The translations under genes and the position numbers were made by a program. 64,000 nucleotides of DNA from Prorocentrum cordatum (Eukaryota > Sar > Dinophyceae > Prorocentrales > Prorocentraceae). Where the stretch lies: the NCBI GenBank assembly GCA_963575745.1, contig CAUYUJ010016063.1:126501-190500 (forward strand). Reading direction: 5' to 3'. The first letter of the stretch is position 1; every line of letters begins with the position of its first letter. Below, one piece after another: positions 52,966-62,694 of this stretch. The notes under the pieces are model-generated. The model did not search any database, was not told the DNA's origin, and saw only the letters and a program-made list of their open reading frames with translations.

Positions 52966-53224
52966 AGGAGAGGTGGCCGAAGCCCAGCTGGGGCCGAAGT
53001 ATCGAGCAGTCTTTCGGCCTCGTAGCGTTCGTTCAAGGCTACCCCCCCGCCCGCGTGCTTTGCTGGCCCTGTTTTGCGTCGTTCGGAGGGGTTTCGTCCA
53101 GAATTGTGTCCAGGGCGAGTTCTCTTGGAGCTGCGACGTTGCTCGCGGCGATGCGCGTTTTGGGTTCGTGGACTGAGTGGGCGGGCTGGCAGGAGCTGTC
53201 GGCGGCGCGCCAGGCCCAGCGGCC

Positions 53225-53535
53225 ACTGGCGCACTTGGGGCCGTCTTGGGCCCCTCTTGGGACTCTCGTGGGCCAACTTGGAGCCATCAGAGTCGAAAAG
53301 GCGGGAAGACATGCAACATGGTATTCCATAGGTTTGGAAGGGTTTGTGCCTCTCGGAAGGGCGCTGGGAGGCTCCGTGGTCACTTGGAGCCGTCTCGGGA
53401 CGGCCATGGCGCCTCTTGGAAGCATAGGGAAGCTTTCTTGAGCCATTTTGGGGTGTCTTGTAAGATCTTGGAGGCCATCTCTGATCTTCTTGGAACCTTC
53501 TCGGGCCATATGGGTCCATTCAGGACGCTCTAACC
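53225..53535 (+). repeat. Diverged 12-bp array with spacer, forward orientation
   Basis: GGGGCCGTCTTGGGCCCCTC and related modules, plus a spacer with GAGTCGAAAAGGCGGGAAG near 53288. Confidence 0.55.
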
Positions 53536-53639
53536 CTCGCGACCAGGCCCGCCGAAACTCACAGGAGAGGCAAACCTCCACCCAGAGGGGGATCCCCGAA
53601 AGGGCAATCATGATGCTGGAAGAGTTGATTCCTTGAACA

Positions 53640-54245
53640 ATCAAAGCCGTAAGGGCTGGTGGGGTTCGGTGTGCGGGCCGCCCTCCGCACCTCAACTCGA
53701 TGTTTGGGCCCTCTTCGACAGTACACGCCAGTCGTTGACAGTAGGTGGTTTTGGACTCTCAGGTCCCAAGCTACCTCAAGCGCCTTCCTACTGCAAGGAT
53801 CGATATGCTTTGCTGTGTGCTGTTATTCTCTGGGAGGGCCTGAACCCAGTCTGCTTTATCCGCCTTCCTACTTCATGTTTTTGCAAACTTCTTCCGACCG
53901 ACGTGTGCATGGACATCCGGGCTGGATGGGCGACGCGCAGGCGAACCAACAGAAAGCACGAGCGCACGATGCCAAGGATAGCAGGGCTCCGAGGTCCAGA
54001 TCGCAGCTCGGCACCGCATCGTGGCTTGTCAGCTCCGCTCCTTCGAACACACGGCCTCATCCGCTCTCTGTGGAGGAGGTGTGGCTGGATGATGGGGAGG
54101 AGACGCAGTGGAGGTCGATTAATGGAGAGGAAGCATGCTGCCACATACTTTCCATATGTCTGAATTATGTTTCAAACATGTTTTACATATGTAAAACAAT
54201 ATTGAAACAGTTTTATAACATGTGTAACACATGTTATACATGATT
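53640..54245. other. Unassigned frame ending in AT-rich palindromes
   Basis: A 194-codon plus-strand frame (53659-54243) is open with mixed composition but no recognised domain; its last 30 codons are translated palindrome and so unlikely to be protein. Confidence 0.3.
54180..54238. repeat. Two adjacent perfect palindromes in an AT-rich patch
   Basis: GTTTTACATATGTAAAAC (54180-54197, 18 bp) and an 11-bp-arm hairpin TATAACATGTG-TAA-CACATGTTATA split at 54214-54224/54228-54238. Confidence 0.9.
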
Positions 54246-54679
54246 TTATTAAATGATAGGATTGTTAGAGGTGTCCATTGTCATGGCATCCACAAAGGCA
54301 GTGGAGGGGTAGAAGGAGGAGGGCTTGATCCCTGGAACCGTCCTGAGCATCCACTCCTCCCTGGAACCAAGGACCACCTAGGACTCAGAACCAACCCGAT
54401 CCCTCCATGTCCACCTCACACCTCACTTTTACACCCGATTCTTCCTCGGGCCGCTGGCGCCTGGAGCTCTCGCTTATCTGCCTGGGAACAGCGCCTGAAC
54501 GCCGACAGCTGGGGAACATCTTGCGCGATCTTTTCGAGCCGCCAGACGTCTGTGCCCAGAGGGCTCTCCAGAAGTCACCGCAGTTTCCCGTAAGCCTCGG
54601 GAGGTCCCCAGAGCTCACGTGGAGGTTTTTGGAATCCTCATGGACAGTCCCCAAATACAAACGCATAAAGACGCATTGA

Positions 54680-55340
54680 GCTTTGATTTTCATCTTCCTC
54701 TGTTCGGTTTCAGATCCTAGGAGCACCTCAGTCTCTGCTCGCTCTCCGTCGATATTCGACCCTCCGCCTCTTCCTCGGAAGAGGATGCGGAACCTCCAAG
54801 AGGATGATGGGGGAGCCGAAAGCTCCTCCTCGTCTTCCCGCCCTCCTCTCTCCCTCCTCTCGCAGGCAATGCATCTCCCCCGATCTCCGAGTTGCGCACG
54901 AAAAGTATGGCTGCTCAGAAAAAGGGGGGAAACTCGGGGACACACCCCGAGGGGGCCATCCGGACGCCCCCCCATCGCTTACCCCAGGGTTGGGCACACA
55001 ATTTTTTGTCCGGCCGAAAACCTCCGGAAGCCTGAGATGGGGATCGACATACCCCTTGTTGTCGTCCCCCCTCCCCTCCTCCGACCATGCGCTCTCCTTT
55101 TTGCCTTCACCCCCCTCCGGCCGAACATTCCGCGGGCTCTTCCGTGCGGGCCGGGGCGCCGCGCGCTGGGCGCGCGGCCTTCGGATTCTCTGCCGGCCTG
55201 CCCAGAGCAAAAAGATCGGTCGCCACCCTCGGCCAGGCCATGGCGGGGGGGCGTGCCCTCCACCATGCACCACTCCGTCGTCCTTTTCCTCCAGTCCTCT
55301 TCCACCAATCCTCCTCCACCTCCTCCGCCAATCCTCCTCA
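54680..55340. other. Unassigned, possible exon fragments
   Basis: Plus-strand frames such as NLRKPEMGIDIPLVVV (about 55015-55065) have mixed composition, but no splice structure or domain could be fixed. Confidence 0.3.
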
Positions 55341-55344
55341 ATCC

Positions 55345-55498
55345 TACTCCTCCTCCTCCTCCTCCTCCTCCTCCTCCTCCTCCTCCTCCTCCTCCTCTTC
55401 CTCCTCCTCCTCCTCCTCCTCCTCCTCCTCCTCCCCCTCCTCCTCCTCCCCCTCCTCCTCCTCCTCCCCCTCCTCCTCCTCCTCCTCTTCCCGCAGCT
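55345..55498 (+). repeat. (TCC)n microsatellite
   Basis: TCC with CCCTCC interruptions. Confidence 0.95.
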
Positions 55499-55527
55499 CC
55501 TGTGCCAATCGTCCACCTCCTCTTCTC

Positions 55528-55685
55528 CCTGTGAATGTCCCCGAAGGGGACGCATTTTTACCAGCCGGTCAACGGGTCGCCACCCCCGTCTTCAAGGGGG
55601 CCCTGAGGTGGTACGTGTTGCGTTGCGACGAGGAACTTCCGGCCCCTCGTTTCTGTTTTGGTGATGGTGCGACAGGCGCGGGGGG
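55528..55685 (+). CDS. Exon-like coding island
   Basis: Low-repeat frame VNVPEGDAFLPAGQRVAT, PVFKGALRWYVLRCDEELP, APRFCFGDGATGAGG between TCC arrays. Mixed composition with Phe, Trp and Tyr; unlike repeat peptides. Same frame stays open to a TAG at 56227-56229, where it ends in a hydrophobic segment (CVFLLAGVTLPLLLRLLRW, about 56120-56175) that could be a membrane helix. Whether these belong to one gene is unknown. Confidence 0.4.
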
Positions 55686-56496
55686 GCTTCAACGACGCCC
55701 CCGCGATGCTCCTTCTCCCCCTGCCTCTTTACTTTCATCACCCCTCTATCCTCCCCGCTCCCCCCATTCCTACACCTTTCCATCCTCCTCCAGTTCCACC
55801 TTGCCCCCTCATCCTTCTCGTCGCCCTCCTTCACCTCCCCCCCGCCGCATCCTTCTCTTCCTCATCCTCGTCCCTGCTCATCCGCCTCTCCCTCGTGCTT
55901 TTCCTCATCCTCCTCGTCATCGTTTCCCTTCTCCTTCTCCCTGCCATTTCTCCCCGTCGTGCATCTCTGCTCCCTCCCAGACCACGTCCCTTCCCTATCC
56001 ACCTCTTCGCCCCATGCTCCTCCGCCTCCTCCACCCCGCCGCCGGCATCCCCCCCCTCTCCCTCCTCCCCTCGTCCGTCGGCTGCCTGCTGGGCGGCTCG
56101 CGCCTGCGCGCGCGCTGCGTGTTTTTGTTAGCCGGGGTCACGCTGCCCCTGCTGCTGCGGCTGTTGCGTTGGAGGGGCCGCCGCCTCCCCCGCCCCTGTG
56201 CTCTTGGGAGTGACATATGTCGGGTATAGCCGGGACCCCGGTGAAGGGGAGCCAGTTGGTGATTGGTCCCCGAAGCCCAAAATATGGACTGGAATCACTA
56301 AGCCAGGTCTGCCTAGCTGATGCTTTTCTTCGGGTTACGGCAATTCCGGTTAGTGGAACGGGACGGGGGGGGGCGCCTCCTGGTACACATCGCTAAACCT
56401 GGTCCCACTAAAGCAGGTCCCGCCAACGCCCGAATATGAGACTTGTACGTCTGGCTGCCTTGACTTGGCGGAATTGAAGAGGAAAAATGCCGTACG

Positions 56497-56648
56497 CATG
56501 AACTGTTGGCGCTCCGCAGGGATTTCTTGGGTCCGCGCCGGAGCCCCCCCTGGCGGCGCCTCCGTCGCCGGCCCTGGCGCACTTTGCGCGCCAGGGAAGG
56601 GGGTCCAGCGCAGATCCAAGAAATCCGCGCAGCCACTGCAGGAGCATG
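56497..56648 (+). mobile_element. Foldback element family B, copy 2 (about 152 bp)
   Basis: Left CATGAACTG...GGGATTTCTTGGGTCCGCGC pairs with right GTCCAGCGCAGATCCAAGAA ...GAGCATG. The centre CTGGCGGCGCCTCCG/GCGCGCCAGGGA is shared with copy 3. Confidence 0.75.
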
Positions 56649-56750
56649 CCCTGCCTCTTGTTTTGCCATGCGCGCCGCCAAATGCCAGCCTGGATCATAT
56701 AGATCCGCCCCTAAGACAGTCACCGCCTTTTGGGCTTGTGGATCAAGGCC

Positions 56751-57030
56751 GGTTGCGTGAGGGTAAGCTCGAGGCCGGTTCGAGTCGCGAAGGGCAGCTG
56801 CAGTAAGGATAACGCTATGTCCATGCCCTTGAGACTGTGGCTTTCGGATAGGGATACACTCGATGCTGGTTACGTGAGGATACGCTTGAGGCCGGTTCGA
56901 GTCGCGAAGGGAACAGTTGAAGTAAGGATGAGGCTACATCCCTCCTCCCAAGACTGTTCCCGCAAAGCGGTTTTAGGATTGGGATGCAATCTCGAGAATT
57001 GCTACGTGAGGGACAGGCTCGAGAGGCTGG
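56751..57030 (+). repeat. Direct repeats of about 117-132 bp
   Basis: Units begin GGTTGCGTGAGG (56751), GGTTACGTGAGG (56868) and GCTACGTGAGG (57000); two contain GAGGCCGGTTCGAGTCGCGA. Confidence 0.7.
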
Positions 57031-57464
57031 TTTGGGGGGAGGGAGAGGCGACGGTCGCAAGGCGAAAGGGGGAGCGGAGGCGAAAGGGGAGGGGTGGGGG
57101 GGGGCTTTGCCGCACAGCAGGCGGCGCAGGCTGCTGCCGGGGGGGGGGGGGCTTGGCCCTCGATCTTTCTCGTCCTCGGTCCTACTCGATCCTCGATTCC
57201 CCCCGCCGATCCTCGCTCTTCCCCGAGCCTCCTCGGCCTTCCTCGAGCATCCATCCTTTTCGATCGTCGATATCCTCTTGGATCCTCCTCTCGGCCGCCC
57301 GAGAGATGCGGCGGGAAGCATCGTGGCAGCAGCACCAGTTCTTCGTCTGGCTCGATTACGCCGGCGCAGCCACGCCTGTGGAGGGAGGGAACGGAGGGGT
57401 GGGAGGAAGGTGGAGGGTTTCTCCGAAGGGCTTAGGCGACCCGTCCTCCCATCCTCCTCCTGCT

Positions 57465-57617
57465 CCTCCTCTCCTCCTCCTCCTCCTCCTCATCATCATC
57501 ATCATCCATCCTCCTCCTCCTCCTCCTCCTCCTCCTCCTCCTCCTCCTCCTCCTCTTCCTCCTCCTTCTCCTTCACCTCCTCCTCCTCCTCCTCCTCCTC
57601 CTCCTCCTCCTCCTCGG
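57465..57617 (+). repeat. (TCC)n/(TCA) microsatellite
   Basis: TCC with a short CATCATCAT insert at 57490-57505. Confidence 0.95.
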
Positions 57618-57819
57618 GTCTACTACGGCCCGGGAGGGAAGCCGTGCAGAGGAGGGGAGGGAGGGAAGGGAAATAGCTGTCGCCGTGCATGCTTGTCCCC
57701 CGTGCTCTGAACTGGGACCAGCCCCGCGCGTCCCGCGCGCCTCTGGCCGCACGGTGCAGGAGTTGGTGGGGGGCCATGCACTTGGGCCGGGCGCTGTGGA
57801 GGGCGCCGCCCCCGGGCAG

Positions 57820-58035
57820 GCCTCCTCCTCCTCCTCCTCCTCCTCCTCCTCTCCTCCTCTCCTCCTCTACCTCTCCTCTACCTCCTCCTCTTCCTCCGCC
57901 TCCCTCCTCCCTCCTCCCTCCTCCCTCCTCCCTCCTCCCTCCTCCCCTCCTCCCTTCCTCCTCCCCTCCTCCCTCCTCCCTCCTCCCTCCTCCTCCCTCC
58001 TCCTCCTCCTCCTCCTCCTCCTCCTCCTCATCCTT
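57820..58035 (+). repeat. (TCC)n microsatellite with TCCTCCC heptamers
   Basis: Pure TCC at both ends, CTCCCTC units in the middle. Confidence 0.95.
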
Positions 58036-58536
58036 GTCTCCCCCTGGCCCCCCAGTCTCCACGCTCTGAGATGACCGCAGCTCGTGTCTAGTCTCCCAAC
58101 TATTCAGGATCTCATGTGTGGACGCGGGACTGCTGGCTGTACGAGTCGCCGGAGTGACCCTTCGCTGGAGTGACCTTGCACTGGATTCTCCAGCACTGGG
58201 GGGTCCAGACCCTCTCGAGTCATGAACAAATTACGACGGAAGGTTTTTCGTTTTTTTCTGCCTCTGGGGGCCCTTACCAACTCTCGGGACTCTCTCAAAC
58301 TAATGGTACAAAATGAAGAACCAGTCTCAGGGAATCGGTCGAGACCTCCAGGGACTCGACGTTATATGAGAGAGTCATGATGTCGGTGGTCTAGGACTGG
58401 CGGTCGCGCTTGAATTGCTTGCATTTGGCCTCCCTGGCGGTCTCTGGAAGCCGCGCACCGAAGGTCACTAGGTTTCGGCTGGGTCCGCGTACACCTTCCT
58501 TCCGCTGGACCTCCCAGGAGCCCACGAAAGTAGCGG

Positions 58537-58728
58537 CAGTTGCGCAGTGAGCAGCCCCGCATGGAGCCGCGAGGTCTCTGCTGGGTCTGCTTGCTCCCCG
58601 ACAGGCTTGGCGTGGGCGTGCTGGACTTCGCCGCCGCGGCCGCCTCCCTCGGGATGCTGGAGCGGCTCGAGCGCAAGCCCTGGGTGCTGCTCAGCGACTC
58701 GCGCGAGAGGATCCGGGCAAAGAGCACC
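58537..58728 (+). CDS. Exon-like coding island
   Basis: Frame MEPRGLCWVCLLPDRLGVGV, LDFAAAAASLGMLERLERK, PWVLLSDSRERIRAKS: mixed, folded-looking composition with an ATG at 58561. It ends before CATATGCACATGC. Not recognised; could be a first exon of a host gene. Confidence 0.4.
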
Positions 58729-58729
58729 A

Positions 58730-59650
58730 TATGCACATGCACCGGTCCTGGCCAGGTCCATTCTGGGCCCAGGATCGGTGCATCTGTAGGGGCAACGATG
58801 CGAGGGGATAGGCATAGGGGGGAATGCATCGACCACCACTCGCCCATTCATCGCCCAGGGTCCCCCTATCGTTGTCCCTCAATCTGTGCCTTCCTGGCAT
58901 CTCCGTTCTCCCTCTGGAGGGGAAGAAAATGGACACCATGGCCAAGACTGAGCGCAGAAGCGTGGTGCCGAGTTTGGTCACCGTCCATCTGGGTCAGCTT
59001 CACTCTGAAGGTAATCCTCGCGAGTCGGCGACGGCCAGCATGGACCTTCCCCAAGATCGGCATCGACAAGATTCCGCGACATCTTGGTCATGGTCAATGT
59101 GTCCTGAGCTCAAGATGGTGGGTCTGGCCAGGATCGCTGTCTGTGCACAGTTCTCCTCCTTCCCAGACCCCCGACGTCACGACTTTGTCGCGACGCGGCC
59201 TCCAGAGGTCTGCCCCTCCCCCAGGGCCTTGTTTTTTGACCCCGAATTGCTGTCGGACGGCCTCCGGGGCACGTCAGGAGCACCCAGAGGCCGAATATGC
59301 AGAAAGACCCAGATCCTGATGTTGTCGGGATGCGGGCGTGTCTCGGTGCGACATGGGCGGGCAGGGTGATGACCTGGCGTTGGGCGGGCAGGGTGTCACA
59401 AGGACATGTGGAGCCAGATTTTATCGCCACCGCCTCTTCTTGATTGTAAGTCGCTCGCGCACTGCTGCCATCTGCGGCTCACCAGCGGACTGACGAGCCC
59501 CACTGGCGAACTTGTCTCAGCGCAACAACGTTTTTTTGCACCTTGAGTTTACCACGTCAAAACAAAGGAGCGGCCATTCATTGTCACTCGGGTCTCACAT
59601 GTTCCCCGGCGTTCCGTGCGGCGGATTCTGCTTGTTGTGTGGTTGCTGTG
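58730..59650. other. No gene recognised
   Basis: Open frames on both strands are unremarkable. A TCACGACTTTGTCG/GACCTCCAGAGG-type mixed sequence; no repeat family. Confidence 0.35.
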
Positions 59651-59662
59651 GTGTCGTTGTCA

Positions 59663-59738
59663 TCGCCCGCGACCCACCCCGCGACCCACCCCGCGACCCA
59701 TCCCGCGACCCACTCGCGAGCCACCAGCGACCCACCCA
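59663..59738 (+). repeat. CGCGACCCAC decamer repeats
   Basis: About seven units; related to 27310-27500 (direct) and 46655-46855 (inverted). Confidence 0.8.
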
Positions 59739-59949
59739 GCGCCCTCTTCCTCACTCTTATCCCTTATCTGTAATTGCAGAGCGCTTCGCATTTCGGATTT
59801 CACTATAAACATGGGGTGGTCTAATTTGGAGGTTTTTTTGAGCTGTCTTGGAATTTTCCGGGGGTCTGGGCAAAAGGCCGCCCTTTCATGGCTAGTCTGC
59901 GTGGGGTCTGACATTGCCCGTTTGGGAGGTAATTCGCTTTCTCTCCTCC

Positions 59950-60080
59950 GAGGATGGGGGCGATCTGTCGGCGATGTATCGCCGATCGGGGGCCTATCGT
60001 CGATCTGTCGGCGCTGTGTCGCCTGCAGATTTGCAACTGGGGGCCTGCCAGCGATCCATCGGCGATGTATCGCCGATTCC
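59950..60080 (+). repeat. GATCTGTCGGCGATGTATCGCC repeats
   Basis: Four diverged units containing the short palindrome GGCGATGTATCGCC. Confidence 0.65.
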
Positions 60081-60147
60081 TGCTCGAGGCTCCCCTCCCT
60101 GAGCCAGTGCCCTCCCCTGTCCCAGACCGCCGACGTCATGATTAGTT

Positions 60148-60307
60148 TTAAGTCAGGCCTGTCCCTCTACAGGGGGAATATCCAAAACTAGTCAAAAATT
60201 GTCTGGGGACCATTTGTTGCCCATGTTTAAGCATGTTTGGGGCATTTTTGGGGTATTTTTTGGATTTCCCCCCAAAATTCCTCTGTACGGAGAAAGGCCC
60301 GACCTAA
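60148..60307 (-). mobile_element. MITE-like element family A, copy 2 (160 bp, 8-bp TSD)
   Basis: Read on the minus strand it starts TTAGGTCGGGCCTTTCTCC and ends GGGACAGGCCTGACTTAA, matching copy 1 along its whole length (shared ATTTTGGG, ACCCCAAA, GCCCCAAA/ACCCCAAA, GTCCCC.GAC, ATATTCC.CCTGTAGAGGG). Perfect 8-bp flanking repeats GATTAGTT lie at 60140-60147 and 60308-60315. The target differs from that of copy 1, so this is an independent insertion. Confidence 0.85.
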
Positions 60308-60561
60308 GATTAGTTCATAACGTCGGCCTCTAAAGGTCTCGACCAATTCCCCTGGACAGGTTCCGGATCCTGAGTCGTTTCCGGACAGTCTCGCGGCCGG
60401 GTAAGGGCCCCCAGAGGCCGACAATGGCGAAAACGAAAACCTTTCTGTCGTGAGTTGTTCCTGACTCGAGGATGGAGGATGGAGGATGGAGGAGGATGGA
60501 TGGAGGATGGATGGAGGATGGAGGCTGGAGGCTGGATCTGTTTCGGGCTCGTCTCCCCTCG

Positions 60562-60718
60562 AGGATGGAGGAGGCCCTGGGCCTCGAGACGGACGGGCTG
60601 CTGGTGGCCCTGGCGCGGTGGCTCGAGGCCTCGCTCGGGGCGCCGGCCGCGGCGGGCCTCGCGCACGTGAGCGGCAACGTGTACCTGGCCCGAGGAACAA
60701 ACGCGCGCATCCCCCGAG
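60562..60718 (+). CDS. Exon-like coding island
   Basis: After a GGATGGA repeat: MEEALGLETDGLLVALARWL, EASLGAPAAAGLAHVSGN, VYLARGTNARIPRAP, then a TCC array. A similar short peptide (FLSAYVGGNVHLSQA, stop) reappears at 61122-61168 beyond the array, suggesting duplicated exon ends. Helix-rich, not recognised. Confidence 0.4.
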
Positions 60719-60942
60719 CGCCTCCTCCTCCTTCTCCTCCTTCCTCCTCCCTCATACTCCCTCCTCCTCCTCCCCCTCCCTCCTCCTCCTCCTCCTCCTC
60801 TTCCTCCTCCTCCTCCTCCTCCTCCTCCTCCTCCCTTCTCCTCCTCCTCCTCCTCCTCCTCACTCCTCCTCCTCCTCCTCCTCCTCCTCCTCCTCCTCCT
60901 CCTCCTCCTCCTCCTCCTCCTCCTCCTCCTCCCCCTCCCGAT
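60718..60942 (+). repeat. (TCC)n microsatellite
   Basis: Long TCC tract with few interruptions. Confidence 0.95.
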
Positions 60943-61189
60943 GCCGCAAGCGAGGCGCTCCACGATCGATGTCGAATCCGATCGCAGGCGGCCCTGGTAG
61001 GTTCTAACAGGAGGCATCGGTTCGCAGAGGGTTCTGACTTGGCGCTCTGCTGTGGGGTCTCCCCTGTCCCGCCCCTGCCAGCGTCCCTGGCGGCCTCCCC
61101 ATCCGCCGTATCGCCGCGTTTCCTCTCCGCGTACGTGGGCGGCAACGTGCACCTGTCACAAGCATGAGCTTTCGTGGAGGAGGATCCGA

Positions 61190-61311
61190 GAGAAGGAGGA
61201 GGAGGAGGAGGAGGAGGAGGAGGAGGAGGAAGTGCAAGGGGCGAGGGGTGAGGAGGCGGAGGGGGAGGAGGATGAGGATGGTGATGATGCTGCTGATGAT
61301 GATGCTGCTGA

Positions 61312-61345
<34 letters not shown>

Positions 61346-61383
61346 GATGGTGATGGTGATGGTGACGGTGATAATGATGATGC

Positions 61384-61415
<32 letters not shown>

Positions 61416-61513
61416 CTGATGCTGATGCTGATGCTGATGCTGCTGATGATGATGATGCTGATGATGATGATGATGATGACGACGATGATGATGATGCTGA
61501 TTATGATGATGAA

Positions 61514-61584
<71 letters not shown>

Positions 61585-61695
61585 CAATGATGATGCTGAT
61601 GATGATGATTATGATGATGATGCTGATGATGTTGATGATGCTGATTATGATGATGATGATGAGGAGGAGGAGGAGGAGGAGGAGGAGGAGGAGGA
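61190..61695 (+). repeat. (GGA)n - (TGA)n - (GGA)n microsatellite
   Basis: GGA to 61235, TGATGATGC to about 61660, GGA to 61695. Confidence 0.95.
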
Positions 61696-61699
61696 GGAT

Positions 61700-62110
61700 C
61701 GGGCAGGAGCAGGGGCGGGTTTTGATAGGATTACCTACCGCTCCCCCTATCATGGCATGAGCTTTCGGGGAGGAGGCACGATGAAACAAACAGAGCTCTC
61801 AAGCTGTGCTTGCGCAGTTGTTGCTTCCGCTTGGCTCTAGGACGTGTCTCTGGCGACTTCTACATTCGATCCTCTGTGGCTACGGTTCGCAGCAGATTCA
61901 CGCAATGATGCATACATGCATGCATGCGCACCCGCAGCAACTCTTTCATATAATGTGCAATCACGCGCTGCAGGAGAGGATGGGGAGTTGTGCCGAGGGG
62001 CGAGGGGCGCGAAGGAGGAGGAGGAGGAGGAGGAGGATCGGATAGGAGGAGGGTGCGGGTGCGGGTGATGATAGGAGGAGCTGCCGCTCCCCATACCACA
62101 GCTCCAAGAA
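61700..62110. other. No gene; duplicated short motif
   Basis: CATGAGCTTTCGNGGAGGA occurs at 61166 and again at 61756, each beside a GGA/TGA array edge. GGAGGATCGG/TAGGAGG tracts at 62015-62065. Confidence 0.45.
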
Positions 62111-62261
62111 CATGATCTCTCGGAGGTCCGCGCGGATGTCCTGGATCGGCGCTCGAGCTTCCTGGCGGCGCCTCCGGCGCTGCCCGTGGCGCGCTCCCCG
62201 CGCCAGGAAATGAGGCCCAGCGCTTTTCCGAGAAGTCCGTGCGGACCTCCGACAATTTATG
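62111..62261 (+). mobile_element. Foldback element family B, copy 3 (151 bp)
   Basis: Outer arms CATGATCTCTCGGAGGTCC (62111-62129) and GGACCTCCGACAATTTATG (62243-62261) pair; inner arms GCGGATGTCCTGGATCGGCG and the CTGGCGGCGCC centre match copies 1 and 2. Confidence 0.8.
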
Positions 62262-62462
62262 TGTGTATGCCGTCATTTGTTCCTCGACTGGCCCCACGGC
62301 TGCAGCTGGGGCGCGGCCCGCGGGCGCAGCTGGCCCCGGAGCTCAGAGAGGGAAGCGGTAGTCCGTAAGGCCTTCGCCGCCTGCCGCCGGCCCCCTCTCC
62401 ATCATAGTGGGACATGTCGGAGTCGCGTCGGTGCATCTCGGCGCTGCCTTGGCGTATTTGGG

Positions 62463-62644
62463 ATGATGAGCTTGTTTTCCACCATCACCACCACCATACG
62501 TTGGAGGGGGGAAGGAGGAGGAGGGCGAGGAGGAGGAGGATGACGAAGAAGAAGAGGAGGAAGGGGAGGAGGAGGAGGAGGAGGAGGAGGAGGAGGAACC
62601 CCCCTCCAACTTAGGGTGGTGGTGGTGGAAAACAGTCCCATCAT
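62463..62644. repeat. About 45-bp inverted repeats flanking a GGA microsatellite
   Basis: Left arm ATGATGAGCTTGTTTTCCAC ... ACCATACGTTGGAGGGGGG (62463-62511) pairs with right arm CCCCCCTCCAACTTAGGGTG ... TGGAAAACAGTCCCATCAT (62599-62644) with a few mismatches and one 3-bp gap; a GGA/GAA array fills the middle. Confidence 0.8.
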
Positions 62645-62694
62645 GGGACCAGCATGCGGGGGCGGCTAGGAATCATCAGCGCACATTGAGACGT

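Noticed and set aside
53430-53450. Spliced-leader-like sequence (TTGAGCCATTTTGG)
   Set aside because: Resembles parts of the dinoflagellate spliced leader only in scrambled strand order; no full match on either strand.
56751-56925. GGTTCGAGTCGCG as a tRNA or tRNA-derived SINE
   Set aside because: No matching A-box or acceptor stem at the right distances; better explained as a 117-132-bp direct repeat.
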